DNA of 64,000 nucleotides from Chrysogorgia sp. JL179-B06 (GCA_035772405.1 JAYKKM010000450.1:4518001-4582000); one strand, 5' to 3'; positions 49,105-62,410 are shown, counted from the stretch's first letter. Translations and numbers: made by a program. The notes: a model not told the origin generated them from the letters alone.

Positions 49105-50398
49105 AATTCAAGAAACGATAAAAGTCACGATTAAAGTGACCAAAACCAACAGTCTATCGGTCTATAAGTGCCATGTAAGCATTTTTAACATTTGAAAAAT
49201 GAATATGCGATCACACAGTACCATTCCAGCGGATAGCCGTTTTAGTGCTTGAAAGACGTCATTTGAAATTTGAAACTGCTGACGTCATTGAAACTGCTGA
49301 CGCATGCAAATAGCAATATTTTTTATTATTTTATTGTATTACTTAGCTTCATCGTTGTGCAGAAAAACAAACCAAAAAGGAAACATACCATAGATTACGG
49401 CATGATCACCATGTACCGGTAAACAACGTACACAGACTACGTCATACGCCTCATCAAAGTTGTTTTTTCAGGATTCAGAAGCAGAACATGATCCAAAAAA
49501 CTCTAACCATAACCCAAATAAAACTCTAGTCCTAACCCTGAAATAAAGAAATACTAACCCTACTTCTAAACCCAACATTTCAATGATGCAATATTCTGTG
49601 TTCCAGTACACGGTACCGTGAGCTAACCTAGATTGGCTCTCTGCTGGTTGGGGGAGGGTGGTTGGGGCGGGTACTGTGGGGTTTAATTTAATAATATTAA
49701 ATACACAACAACTGTAGCTCAGGAGGGCCACAACTCTACATTTCTACACCCTGCCAAGATTAGTCACGATCAATAACTCATCATCAGAAATGTTAAAGGA
49801 TCGAGATAACCAAAGCCCAGCCCAAGCGCAGAAGCACACCATTGCCACCAACCCAGACATTCTGTATTTTTGAACAACAAGTGATAGTACAAATCAGCCC
49901 TGCCAAGACAGGGGGTTAGCTGGCACAACTGTCCCTGGGCCAAATAAGCAACCAGAAACGATAACCATCATGCAAATCCTAAAAATAGAATGAAGCTTCT
50001 AGGCATTTACTAATTAAGAGCCCGTGAAAGACCATAACCCCTCCTCTGGGCCTATCTTGGCTCTCGGTGACCCTGGTATGAGTAATGCTGTTGCGGGTAG
50101 TTAGGAATAGCAGTTAGGATTAAGTTTAGGATTAGTGTTAGCTCAGGTTGTTAGGTCAGCCATCCCAAGGTGCGGCAATGATAGCCACCCACCTACCGCC
50201 CCTCACTCACTAAGCATATAATTGTACTTCCATATTAGGCAACGAAATCGGGGCCACCTCCGCTTCCGCTATGTGAAAGAGGGCTCAGTGGCTTGCACAA
50301 GTTGATGCATTGCGTAAATTGAAATTGGCAAAGCGAGGAGGGTTCAGCTTGACAAGAGTTTCCTTTATAGCAATACGTCCAGTGAATCGCTGATAAGG
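49105..50398. other. Divergent intergenic region between ECPAS and the DD3-3-like gene
   Basis: Presumed promoters of both genes. It contains a repeat-like segment at about 49880-50070 (CCTGCCAAGACAGGGGGTTAG..., GGGCCTATCTTGG) that resembles 38440-38570 in COG5 intron 3. Several CTAACCCTA/AACCCTGA-like tracts lie near 49500-49560. No exon was recognised. Confidence 0.45.
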
Positions 50399-53300
50399 AT
50401 GAAGAAGTTTATGTATTGGACTTTGTTGTTTTCGGTAGTGCAAGCTGATCTTTATATACACAATCCAAGGTAATGTCGGTTGACAGTTGTGTATATAGTT
50501 AATAATATATTGGTTTGTTTATATGTAAGTGCTTCAAGGGGCCATTCCATTTAATATCCACACCCCCCTATGGACGAGATCCGAAATTTATTTACCCTTA
50601 AGAACTTTTTTTTTTGTCCACCCCCCTCAGAAATTCGTTATTTTGTGCAAGACCCCTTGGAATTTCAAAAAAAATCGTTCAACCCTTCCGATATTCCTAA
50701 TGGACGATGTTATTCTTAACCGAACCCCTCAGAAATTTGTCATTTTAAGCATGACCCCTTAGAAATTAGCCATTTTCTCGAGCAATACCCTTCAGAAATT
50801 CGCCATTTGAAGCAAGACCCCTCAGAAATTCGTCATTTTAAGCAAGACCCCTCAGAAATTCGTCATTTTAAGCAAGACCCCTCAGAAATTCGCCATTTGA
50901 AGCAAGACCAGTCTCAGAAATTCGCATAAAGAGAATTTGCATGACGTCACCATGGTTAAATATAAGACCAGGCAATGAGGGGGGAATAATTTATGCACGA
51001 CTAACTAAAGCCTGCCTGGGATATTTTGGATTCCTGAGAGCGCTTTTGAGCGAAATCCAACTGACTTAATTTCTCAAACTATATATTTTTTGAAAGCCTG
51101 CTTTTGCTGAATGTTAATTTGTTTACCTTTCATTTGTTATTTTTGTGCATATATGAACTTATTCCGGTGTGCGCATTATGTTTGTTTTGTAAAAATAACA
51201 CAGTTAAACACATAGCAGTTACACAAATATAAGTAAACTCTTCCGGCCAAAAATCTATAGAAATTATAAACTAGAAAGATGTAACACATTGCCTTTGGTT
51301 TATATACATGTCCTACGACTATTTAAACAACCTCTGTTTCAGCATTTACCCAAAATAAAGACAAATAACATGTTACGCGCGTCACTCCGTTCTGCGCATG
51401 TGTGATATTTCAAACGTGTCAACAAACTTCAACGGAATAGATTTGCACATACTTCGAAAGCGAGTATTCGTCAAAGGTGGCGAAGGCGCGAGTAGTAGTT
51501 AAATATATTATCCACATTTACGAACAGAACAGCTTATAACACGCTTTTTAGGCGAAAAAGCTCAAGCGTGGGAAACAAATCCGCAATACTTCTTGTTCAA
51601 TGTTTATATAATGCAATGTAAACAAACGAATGTAAACAGAAACGGGGACATGCGCAGAACGGAGTGGACGGCACCGTTAATTTTCCATGCAACATGGGTT
51701 GCGTTAAAAATCGTCGGCAGTGAAACCTGCAGGGTGAAACACATAGTGAAACATCACCTGAAAAGATTTGGCAGTCGGCACGCGCGGTGTAAACAATCGC
51801 ATTCAATAGAAACAGCTTGTCAATTTCAAAGTTAAAACAACAACGTCACCTATGGAGGTGATTACACTCTCACAGGTCGATTTTAGGGTTAGGTCGGATG
51901 CGGTATTACCGAGATGCGGACGTATTAGATAAAACGCGGTTATGAGGCTAAAACACGGATATGAGGCTAAAACGCTAGCTAAAACCACTGAGCTAAAACG
52001 CAACCTCGTACCCAGGGTCTTATCTGCACTTCCCGCCGGAGAAAAGACCCTGGGTACGAGGTTGGCTAAAACGTGGATATTTAGTCAGTACGTTGCAGAC
52101 CCATTCGTGATTTAATTTGGCCGTACCACACTCCGTGTTAATTTCCTCCGCGTTTAATTTGACGTTAAATTTCGCATTTGCTGATAAAAAAAGAAGTTGT
52201 GACCTTGCATTATTTACATTTGTTTGCGGGTTAATCTTTCCTATATTTATTGCTCTTACTAGCTATTTCACCATTGAAATTACATACTGTGAACTGGCAA
52301 TAAATCTAAACTTGAAATAATGTGATATATTTTTATCACAACCTATATTTCATCAAATTTAATTTCTCTATCACACGGCCAACTAAAAAGGACTAGGGCA
52401 TACCTACATGTCAGCCTCCATGATGGCTTCAAAATTCAAAAGCCTGAGTTATCGTTCCGCCCAATCTCGTTCCCAGAGCCTGCGATCCCCATGACCTGCG
52501 GGCAGGCTCTGGAGCGCCAGCGCCATAAGAATAATTTGGGGAAAAACATCGAGATTTACATTGACACATTTTCAAACTGAAAGTCATTTTAGATGAACAA
52601 TAACAGAAGAGCATTATCAAATATCTGTTGCGAAAAACTCAGAGAAAATGTATTTTAGAAGTAGTAGTTACAGTTATTTTTCGTGTCGTCAAATATTGGA
52701 TTTAGCAGTAACACACAAAAAGTAACCTTAAATTGTGTTTTGATATTTATCTTAATAAATATTGTCATAAAAGTCTTCAAAATTTCAAAAGACAGCAAAG
52801 AAAATCAAGAGAAACCTGTATTTTTTCAAAATTTCGGTGCATATTTCCCTTTTGTTTGACGGATATTTTATTTGTTAAGCCACATTCATCGCTATAAATT
52901 ATTGAAAAGAAAGCTCAACCAACGTATTGCATTTTGTCCTTTTAAAAAGCAACTGGGAAACAGCCTAGCTCCAAAAAAGTTGAAAATTTTCCGTTCAGCC
53001 ATTATTTCCTGGCCACTTAACAATAAATGTATACACCTTATTACAAAATAACATCGACTATTTCCTTTCAATTCTTGAGACAATAAATGCCTTCTTCAAA
53101 TAAACAAACTCTGAAATTATACATAAACATGAAGTCGAGTGAAAAACGAGTTCAGCAAGTTAACAACATTTTATAATCGGCAATTGATGTACCAGGCGGG
53201 AACCGTAATTTGAAAATAAATATCACAATCTTTTTATCGAAAATGTTATTAGCTAACGTTTTGAAAACCAAAAATACTTGTCCGTTTCATAGAGATCGAA

Positions 53301-56300
53301 CATCTCAACGTGTATTAGGCTATTGGAATTAGATAATTCTGAATGGTTCTCTGAGTATAAGGTTCGTTTCAAACGTCGAACTTTAGTGATGTGTCGAATG
53401 TAATGCACTAATGAGCCACGGCAGCCACCCTATAGTATAGGGATTGGTCCACGTTAATTCTCTGACTCGGTCAAAACAGAAGCTATTGGAAGCTATTTGA
53501 CTCGGAAAAAACATATGGAAAAAAGAAGCCTGACAGAGTTGCCTGCGGAGGAGGCTAGGATTTTTCTCATTTACATCAGATTCGACATCAATCTCGTTCC
53601 CAAAGCCTACATATGAAAAGTTCAACGTTTGAAATGACGCGCCGTTTTGTAATTAGGCACCATGCCACACGGCCTGCTTCAAAACACGTTCAAAACAACT
53701 GTCAACAGCAACTGTTCCGTTTCAATTCTTGAGAAAATTAATGTCTTCTTCAAATAATCAATTAAATTGATAATTTCAGTTTGTTTATTTGAATAAGACA
53801 TTAATTTTGGGTACACCGTCTTGATAATACTAATTTTAATACTGTAATTCAGAGCCTGCGTTCCTTTTGACCTGCGAACGAGATTGACGATTCAGGCGAA
53901 AAAGCTAACGAAAAAGGAAATCCTACTTTTACAATTAGACTATTATTGTTGGTTTCACATGTAAGAATATTCGCCGTTTAATTAGCCTCATATCCGCGTA
54001 AACAACCTAGTCTGTCATAAATTCCACTCTCGTCTGAGAGTATTGAATTTCGCTGGAAACTAGACCGACTTTTGGTCAACGTTTTCAAAAAACTTTGTTC
54101 ACCAACTTGTTCGACTTGTCTCGATTAATAAGCGCTATTTATTTATATCTTATGACCGGCAGTTTAGTAATCGTAACAATTAAACAATAATTCTAAAATA
54201 AACCCTAATCACAACCCAAATCCTAACCCTAACCGTTAAAAATCAATACAAAAAACGAAAGAAAAAAATTAAAAGAAATTTCACAAAAAGGATGTCTGTT
54301 GTGTGATTTGAACTCGCCAGATTCGGCATCGCAATAATGGAACTGCCGGTCATAAAGATTAACGAATTAGTAACTATATGACCGGCAGTTTCGATCCTTG
54401 TTGCGATGCCGAAATCACACATGTGAAATTTCTTTTAATTTTTTTCTTTCATTTTTTATTGTTTTATTGATTTTTAACGGTTAGGGTTAGGATTTTCAGA
54501 GGTGAAAAAATTGTTTGGTGTTTAAATTAGGATTTCTAATTGGGATTTGGGATGGAAAAGAGTATGATTTTAGAATTAAAGGTCGATAAACACTGAATTG
54601 TGTATTGTAAGGCCCAAAAATTCTGACTGTTGATTCAAACGTCGAATGCGGGAAATCACCAACTCGCTCCCCGCAAAGGCTTTCCTACTACAAAATATTA
54701 TTAAAATAAGAAGACGAAGTAAGGTGATGCAAAGCGTATTGTATTATGTTATTAAGAGGAGATTCTTATTCAATTTAAGTTTAGCGACTCTTTTTCAAAT
54801 GTGTCAACTACCTCCATCGTTCGGTGTCGAAGAGTGGGAAAAAACAACGGAAGTTATCAAAATATTAATAGGTGTTGGCTGATTGTCGAAACTTCAAACA
54901 ATAACAAAAGACTTGACACCTTTTTATAAACGACCAAGACGTTTGTGTGGCATGGAAAATATCTTTCATGAATCTTTATTTTGATTCTGGATGATGTTCG
55001 AGAACGCAACACAGCGCAAGTTTTTGATTTGTGCTTCGTTTGGCTGCCAACTTGCGATGACGCAACACACCAATCATAAACCATGTTATAAACTCGCAAG
55101 CCATTACGTTCTCGTTTAATCCCGGCTTAATTTCTGCAATATAAACACTACGTCCGATGACTTATAATAGAGAAATCAAGATACTTTTTGGTCGCATTTC
55201 CGTAAAGGTGCAGTCCAGTCCGTTTTGCGCATGTGTGATTTTTCAAAAGTGCTGCACCCCATATGTCAACAAACTTCAACGGAATAGATTTGTGACAGTT
55301 CGAAATTGAGTATTCGTCAAAGGTGGCGAAGGCACGAGTGGTTGTTCGATATATTATCCACATTTAGGAACAGCTTCTTATAACACGCTTTTTTGGCGGA
55401 AAAGCTCAAGTGTGGGAGAAAAATCCGCAATATTTCATGTTCAATGTTTATATAATGCAATGTAAACAAACGATGTAAACAGAAACGTGGACATGCGCAG
55501 AACGGACTGGACTGAGGCAATTTTTTGCACCATGGATAACTTTATCTAACATTCATGAGAATTCCGAATGCTACGTACAATGAGGCGACTTGAGAGCCGT
55601 CTTCTTTAACGTGAGACCTCAATCATGTTACCAAAAAATCGAGCACGTTAGGCGCTCTTGCTTGCATTTCGTGTTAGCCTGCGTAGCCGGCGCAATGCGC
55701 CCCCCCCCCCCCCCCCCCCCCCCGTACTTCGCAGCCCGTCCCAAGTGTTGGGGATATCTATTTTTAGTATTATTGTAAATCGAACAGCATTTCCAATTTA
55801 TAATTATTATGATCAACCTGGAAATTCGTCATCATTTGCACCCCAGACCTCTCAGAAAATCTCGTCATTTCCCAGACCCTCTGAAAATCTCGTAATTTCC
55901 AAGAACCCTCAGAAAATCTCTCGTCATTTCCAAGACCCCTCAGAAAATCTCATCAATTTCCCAGACCCTTCAGAAAAACTCGTCCATAGGGGGGTGTGGA
56001 CATTAAATGGAATGGCCCAAGTGTAATCATTTGGATCTTTTTAGAGGTTCGAATAATAGGTTGGACGAAGCCAAAAGGGAAAGAAATAATGCAAATAGGT
56101 AAGAGGATTGATTGCAGCAGTAAGGTATTAATACGTGATAGCTGGAGGATGAAAATTCAAAATGTGTGAAATTGCTACTTCTAATTTGTTACTTCCTACT
56201 TCCTAGATTGTTCGATTCGCAAAACAACAATCGTGGCGGGTATAATGTTGGAAGCCTTTATTATTACCAAGGCTCTGTGTTGTCCATTGAATGGTAAGAC

Positions 56301-59300
56301 ATTTCATGACGCATTAGTAATCCTAATGATGATGAATTATTAATTTTAATATTTCAGTGATTGTTTTGACTAGTATTTCCCTGCTTGTGTTAATATGATA
56401 TCTAGGACAAATCAACATTCATGTGGAAACAAGAATGGTAATTGTGAACTGATCCTGCAGTATATGTGTGGAGATTTAGTTCGAGATGGAACAACTACTC
56501 AGTAAGTTGAGCTTAAAAATACAATCTATAATATGTTCACCATGTATAGGATAATATCATTAGCATGCGTCAGATCACCACTCAGGGTCTTAAAAATAAT
56601 TGAGGAGAAGGTGCTGCCTTTGCAACAATACCAGCAAGTGGTAAGACTTTCGGATCTTCTTGGAAAACTACCTTAAATCGTAGGCCCTCGGAATCCCTAT
56701 CAGTTGGGTTTTCCGTTCACCTAAGAGTGATAAACTGAATTGTCGAGCGCTTAAAACATGAGCCTCTGTGCTCGGATAAATAGGGTAACCTTATCCTGCG
56801 TGATCGACTCTAAATAACTCATACTCATTACTGTATTCATGGATACTGTACAATATGGAAGATAATTTATCCTGGGCATTCAGTGACCCCTCATTTATAA
56901 TATTATACTACATAGCATCAATTAAAATATTGTACCATACAAATATTCCTAAGCCAATAATTTATTTTCAATATAGGACCATACCTGATAATCGAGTTCA
57001 ATGTAAAAAGTATGACTGCAATACTGACAAAATGTAAGTTATCTACCATTGTTTGATGTAAGACTTGTTTAAGATCTTACAAGATCTTGACAAGACTTTC
57101 ACAGCTGCCTTCACTACCAGGGTACATAATCTATTGCAAAATAATGTTGTATTTTAGGTTTGGTATGCACGAGAATTACGATTACTACCAGAAATGTAAA
57201 TATCGTCACAGAAACAACGGGTTATTTACTGCTGACCAGGTAAAAATATATTTCAATCATGTAGGTAATTGTCAGTAACATGACCAATTACATTTGTCAG
57301 TTATTGGGATACCTTGTCTGGATTGAAATAATTTTTTATCTGTTTTCCTTAGAACCTAAAAAAGAAATCAGCTCAATCTACTCGTCAAAATCCTCAAGGA
57401 ACAAGAAGAGGTTATGAATGTCCTGAAGAAAGAGATCATTATCCCTATTGGCATCCTTCACCATGGAAGGTCAGGCCATGTGTTGATCAAAATAATATTG
57501 AATAATATTATACCTCAACTATAAATTGTCACATGCGAAACCATACCACGTGCAAAACCAAATACCACGCGCAAACACCAAATAACATGCGCGTAAACCA
57601 AGCCTAGCCTGTAAACAATGGAGGAACAACAAGACATTTCAAGATGTTTCAAGACAGCATTCAAGATTGTTTCGATATAATTTATAGACCCTCTGCTCAG
57701 GGAATTCTGACATTGAAATATTACCCTTCGAGATGATATACCGGTATCCCTTGGGCTTCGCCCTCGAGATATATCATCCCTCGCCGTAATATTTCGTCGA
57801 ATTCCCCTCGCTCCGGGTCTATAAATGATAATTATACAAGTAATGTACAGAGTCTCTAGGATCAACTTGAATTTAACCTATAAAACTTGAATTACACTAT
57901 AGTTTATATGTCTAATTCCATTAGTTATATTTGGTTTTAACTTTTATATTAACAGCTGTATGTAATAGTTTCTTTGGATTTTTTGTTCCTGAACAAATAC
58001 CTTTTTTATTGTTTATAGGATATCGCAGTGTTAACTAACAATGCAATTCGCTGTCCTGATTATGAGAGAGAAAGTGAAAATGTAAAGGGACGTCATGAAT
58101 GCATTTTGCCAAAGGAATACTTGAAGAGTAAAAACTACCAAAACTATAAAATTCCAAACAATGAAAAGGACTGCTTGGTATATAGTATTTTATATGCAAT
58201 ATTCAATAATTATATTATGTACTACAGTGTTATTGAGCTCAACATTTTTATAAGATGATTAGTTAACTATCACCTTATAGAACTTGAGAGGAAGTAATCT
58301 AATGTGTATCATAACTTGCGGGGGGCATCGCCAAGACCGATTTTGAAATTCTTTTAAATCCGGGGAGAAACAGTTGGGGAGGGGGTGGATGGGTGTTATG
58401 TCCACATAATACTTTGGATGTTTGGGATTAAAGTTTGTGACTTAGTTTTAGGGTTAGCATTATCAGAAACAACCATTAAATTAGGTGGAGCACAAATCTG
58501 CTGGAGCACAAATCTGCTGGAAACCAAGCTAGCCTGGTTTTCAAGCCATTTCGCCGAGTTGTAGCAATGTCTGCGATGACATCATCTTTTGTCCTGTCAC
58601 TTTCTCCGGGTCTGGCGATGCCACTGATGAATTTCATCACTTTTTCAAATTTATTTTGATAACAAGGCATAATTATTGTTTTTGATAAAAAAACTCAACC
58701 TTATTGCATTACTGCATTACTTAGTGTACAGTCATGTACCATCAATATCATAGTATGAGCTATTGGGTAGCATCATTAGAGTCAATCATCAATCTGATTG
58801 CATTATAATATTTGAACTATTAAGAACTATAATAATGTGTATATTATATATAGTAAATAGTAATATAATTACTATATTTTAGTAAAGTATATTAGTTGTC
58901 TAATACAATGTATTATTTTATAACAATTAAGAACTAATTCTTGCATTTTATGTTGCAGGAATTTGTTCATAAAGATGATCCAAAAAACCCAAATGGGACC
59001 TATGGAGTATGGACAAAAAGACCATCACACAATTTACCTCCCCCAGAATGCAGAGAAACAGATTGGTCACGTGACAACCATCTTGGCAATGGGGTCGGTG
59101 GATTTCCAAATACGTATAACTGGACACTACCCAATTTGGACGAAGAGAGCTGTACTCTGCGAATAAGGTTACTGTGCTTACTTTATTGTGTATAGGATAA
59201 TACATGTAATAATGGCTTTTGGCCTTTCAACAGAATGTTATTTTTACAGTGCTTAACAATTGCAATATCGATTAGGTACAACATTTCAACTGGAGAATTC

Positions 59301-62300
59301 AATGGCTGGGATTCAAGTGTAAATGCATCATTAAACTCTGAGAGACCTAAAAAACCCACTAAACTTGACGTGGCCTCAAAATACGGATTGAGTCAAGAGG
59401 AAGCAGAGGAGCGTGGTTTTGTTTACGAGCAAAATCCTGAAGTGAAACTTTTCAAGGATGCGGAGAAATTTGCCCTGCGACTAGCAATCAACACCAACCA
59501 GTTTGGACGGGTGTTTCAAGATCGGTGGGTAAAATTGAAACACTATACCAGTAGTTTAAACTAAGGCTTCTGTAAATGGGGAATGCTTACAACTTATCAC
59601 CAGAAACCAAAGCTAGTTCGTGTGTAAAAGGTATTCACTGTAAATTCGAATTAAAGAGCAATGATATTAATTTTTAGATCACACACCTTTGCCATCCGAC
59701 CACGACCTGCTAACTTGGCTGGAAGAACAGTTCACAATCTCAATGTCCGAGGCAAGCGTGGAAATATAGTGCAGGTTTATCCAGCAGTGGAATACGATTT
59801 TGTGCCTAACAGAATGACGATGAAAAATGGAGATTATGTACATTTCCAGTAAGTAAAGTGTTCAGTCGGTTGAAAATTTATGACTCTTGCTGTAGAGCCA
59901 GGTATCAAACTCATCAATTGGGACACATGATTCTGAGCTCAGTCGTCAGAGAAATGCTATTGTTAAGCTATAGACCTTGGATTTGATTTCCAGTTGGTCT
60001 ATTAAGATATAAATTTTTAAAGATTATTCTGAATATTTTTGAAAATAGGGTATCGGCTTAAAGGTGCCGTCCAGTCCGTTCTGCGCATGTCTACATTTCT
60101 GTTTACATCGTTTGTTTACATTGCATTATATAAACATTGAACATGAAGTATTGCGGATTTTAGTTCTGTTCCTAAATGTGGATAATATATCAAACTACCA
60201 CTCGTGCCTTCGCCACCTTTAACAAGTACTCGCTTTCGAACTATCGCAAATCTATTCCGTTAAAGTTTGTTTACATGTGGGGTCCCCAACGTTTTAAATA
60301 TCACACATGCACAGAACGGACTGGACTGCACCTTTAAATGTTGATGCTAAAAATTGATATTTTAAAATGTAAATTCTAGGTGGACTGGTTCGAACACAAA
60401 CCCAAACAATAATGATGGTCAAGGAAAGGCTGGTACTGATCGTAGCAATGTTGCTTTGCTTCGTGGTCAACAGTATCCAGAAGGCAAACAACAAACAGAG
60501 ACCCATGGTCACTGGGGTAACAGTTATCCAGAACATTTGGATGAAGCAAAACTCCTTGGCCTCAACAGAAAAGATCTTCAGCACCTTAGTCTTTTAGACA
60601 ATGGTAAAGATGAATGTTTTGGCTTAAAACATTTATGATAATGAACGGTCTCTTATAATATTACAGTAACATACGTGTTATGGTAACAGATGTGTTATGG
60701 TAACAGACTCAGAACAGACATGTTATGGTAACAGACATGTTACGGTAACAAACATGTTACGGTAACAGACATGTATTTAAATAGCTCACATGTAGATTAT
60801 TTTATAACCTATGGGTACTTTTTGGTGTTTTCAGTTCAGTATGGTGGTGAAATGTCGGAATTAGATGATGCAGGAACCTATTTTGATCTTGGTCCAAGAA
60901 AGGTTACTTCAAATGGAATTTACCATTACATGTGCACAAGAAACAATAACTTTTCCAACCGAGGTCAAAAAGGGAAAATGGTTATTGGTGACAATGAAGT
61001 AGTTATGAAAAAGATTGGTTGGAATGGTGGGAATGTTACAGTAAGCTCCAGGTATGGGTGTATCCGTTACCAGAGTTGTAGACTCAAGTCATAGGACTCC
61101 AACTCAAATAGCCTCCTTCGCAGGCATCACCGCGCTCCACTGAACCGAGTTGTTCCGGCCGGGAGGGATAGACGCGGGGGGACTGGGGCGGGAAATGGGG
61201 GAAAAAATTGTGACTTGGACTTGACAGAATGACTTGTGACTTGGACTTACAAAAAATGATTTGTTCCAATTACAAGTCAAAAGTTCTCCTAATAATTAAT
61301 TTCTAATAATTTCTATGGTACTGACTACTGACAAACGCATGCACTTCGGGGAATTCATCATGGCTTCCTTGCTGGGCCCTGAGTATCAGACTTGTGAATT
61401 ATTTTAAATGCAGCCTGGGTGCAGTCAGTTATCCACCGCAAACTATGTACAACATCGTATCCATAAATACAACTTAGAGACGGTACAATAACACGTCAAG
61501 TAATTATACAAATGACTTGTGACTTGAACTGAATGACTTGTGACTTGGACTTGAATAAAATGACTTGGACTTGCAAAAGGTGACTTGTTACCATCTCTGA
61601 TCCATACAAGTGACCAGGACTTATCTCTACTACCTGTATCTGCCAGCTTGTTGTAGAGGGCAGGTGATGTGACCCCAATGTAAAACTTGAATGATTTGAA
61701 ACTCAAATACTCAGAAAATATACAAAAACAAATCAATACACCATATACCTGCACCTGTATAACACTATATACTGTATGTGAAGTCATTATACTCATGTTA
61801 TATATTTCATATTGTTTAGTAATGCACAACAAGGTGTCTGGGTCAAACGTGGTACATTCAGTAGTCTCAAAAGTGTTTCTGTTGAAGAATGGTCAAAAAC
61901 TGAAGGAGAAGCCCAAGTAAAGGCATTGGGAGGTTCTGTGGATGTTGGTGATGATTATGCTAGTAATTACATCTCCATCAGTCCACAAGAAAAACTCACA
62001 GAAGGAGATAAGAAGTTTTCAGTCACATTGAAAGTGGAGGCCATGTCAGGGTCGAAGGTGACTGTCTATAAAACTGACAAGGAGAGTAAAGGACAATGGG
62101 TTAAAGTGGATGCAGAAATTGAAGATGGTATTGCAAAAATGCAAACTGATAAAGGTATGGGTACAGTTCATAATTTTAGGTGAATCAGAATGTAGTCCAG
62201 TCTAATCTACTACCGATTTTTCTAGGTGGCATTTATATGGCTCGCTCAAGCACCAATGTTGGACTCATAGTTGGAGTTGTCATTGCTTGTGTCATAGTAT

Positions 62301-62410
62301 TGGTCATTATCATTGGAACTACAGTATATTGCCGAAAACATCCTGAAACTTGGGCTAGCACAACAAGAACCTTCACCAATTGCCATCGCTCACTTCAACG
62401 CACTGTTTAA
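50399..62410 (+). CDS. DD3-3-like secreted/type I membrane protein
   Basis: Fifteen exons in consistent phase give 770 residues: 50399-50469, 56045-56098, 56207-56293, 56406-56501, 56977-57033, 57158-57239, 57353-57469, 58019-58177, 58959-59167, 59276-59524, 59678-59848, 60380-60603, 60835-61051, 61820-62154, 62226-62410 (TAA). Exon 1 encodes a signal peptide ([16 protein letters not shown]) and the mature start DLYIHNPRG. Hallmarks: [111 protein letters not shown] membrane helix (about residues 721-744, [19 protein letters not shown]) is followed by a short cytoplasmic tail. This matches the protein DD3-3 family, first known from Dictyostelium and conserved in many invertebrates; its biochemical role is unknown to me. 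The cysteine content and signal peptide predict an extracellular, disulfide-bonded ectodomain. Confidence 0.92.
50610..50930. repeat. Minisatellite, ~30-bp units near the left inverted repeat
   Basis: Units of the type CCCCTCAGAAATTCGTCATT TTAAGCAAGA recur about ten times. A related but shorter array (GACCCCTCAGAAAATCTCGTC type) lies at 55845-55985 near the right inverted repeat, in the same orientation. Confidence 0.85.
51380..51690. mobile_element. MITE of the CCAGTCCGTTCTGCGCATG family, copy 1
   Basis: It starts TCCGTTCTGCGCATGTGTGA and ends with the inverse GACATGCGCAGAACGGAGT. The interior (AACTTCAACGGAATAGATTT, GGTGGCGAAGGC, TATATAATGCAATGTAAAC) is shared with 55205-55515 and, reversed, with 60062-60333. 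Confidence 0.7.
54180..54545. repeat. Foldback sequence with telomere-like CTAACCCTAAC motifs
   Basis: Arms 54225-54292 and 54420-54490 are inverted copies (CTAACCCTAACCGTTAAAAA ... GTTAGGGTTAGG), enclosing a second dyad with ACTGCCGGTCATA and ATGACCGGCAGT. It is AT-rich. The short TTAGGG-like runs are too few to be an interstitial telomere. Confidence 0.65.
55205..55515. mobile_element. MITE of the CCAGTCCGTTCTGCGCATG family, copy 2
   Basis: It begins GTGCAGTCCAGTCCGTTTTG and ends GCGCAGAACGGACTGGACTG, with the same interior as copy 1. The flanks do not show TTAA on both sides here. Confidence 0.75.
55700..55723 (+). repeat. Homopolymer run of 24 C
   Basis: An uninterrupted C run inside DD3-3-like intron 1. 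It creates artificial proline or glycine frames. Its exact length is likely to be unreliable in the assembly. Confidence 0.9.
56573..56765 (+). repeat. SINE family A, headless copy, DD3-3-like intron 4
   Basis: It contains CACTCAGGGTCTTAAAAATA, GAGGAGAAGGTGCTGCCTTTG, TCGTAGGCCCTCGGAATCCC and the AAGAGTGATAAACTGAAT tail, colinear with 2072-2240. The tRNA-like head is missing. Confidence 0.7.
57690..57830. repeat. Palindromic element, DD3-3-like intron 7
   Basis: Nested dyads: TATAGACC...GGGTCTATA outer, GGGAATTC...GAATTCCCC, AATATTACC...GTAATATTT and GATGATATA...TATATCATCCC, with a CCTTGGGCTTCGCCCTCG centre. It can form a hairpin of about 60 bp. Confidence 0.7.
60058..60337. mobile_element. 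TTAA-flanked MITE, copy 3 of the CCAGTCCGTTCTGCGCATG family
   Basis: Terminal inverted repeats AGGTGCCGTCCAGTCCGTTC (60062 on) and, on the other strand, AGGTGCAGTCCAGTCCGTTC ending at 60333. TTAA occurs at 60058-60061 and 60334-60337. Length 272 bp, in DD3-3-like intron 11, opposite in orientation to copies 1 and 2. Confidence 0.85.
60665..60775. repeat. Minisatellite, ~21-bp units, DD3-3-like intron 12
   Basis: Units of ACATGTTACGGTAACAGAC with A/G variation, about five copies, ending 60 bp before exon 13. Confidence 0.85.
61200..61585. repeat. GACTTGTGACTTGGACTTG tandem blocks, DD3-3-like intron 13
   Basis: Two clusters (61205-61265 and 61505-61580) of short units built on TGACTTG/GGACTTG. 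The 700-bp intron has no further recognisable content apart from these. Confidence 0.7.

Larger units (their letters stand above)
50535..56022. mobile_element. ~5.5-kb unit bounded by ~43-bp inverted repeats in DD3-3-like intron 1
   Basis: The left end GGGCCATTCCATTTAATAT-CCACACCCCCCTATGGACGAG (50537-50579) is the inverted copy of the right end (55979-56021), with one or two mismatches. The intervening DNA has no transposase-like frame but holds several smaller repeats. It could be one large non-autonomous element or two separate elements sharing ends. It occupies almost all of the 5.6-kb first intron. Confidence 0.55.

Noticed and set aside
54220..54500. Interstitial telomere repeat
   Set aside because: Only two TTAGGG-like units occur on each arm of a foldback; not an array.
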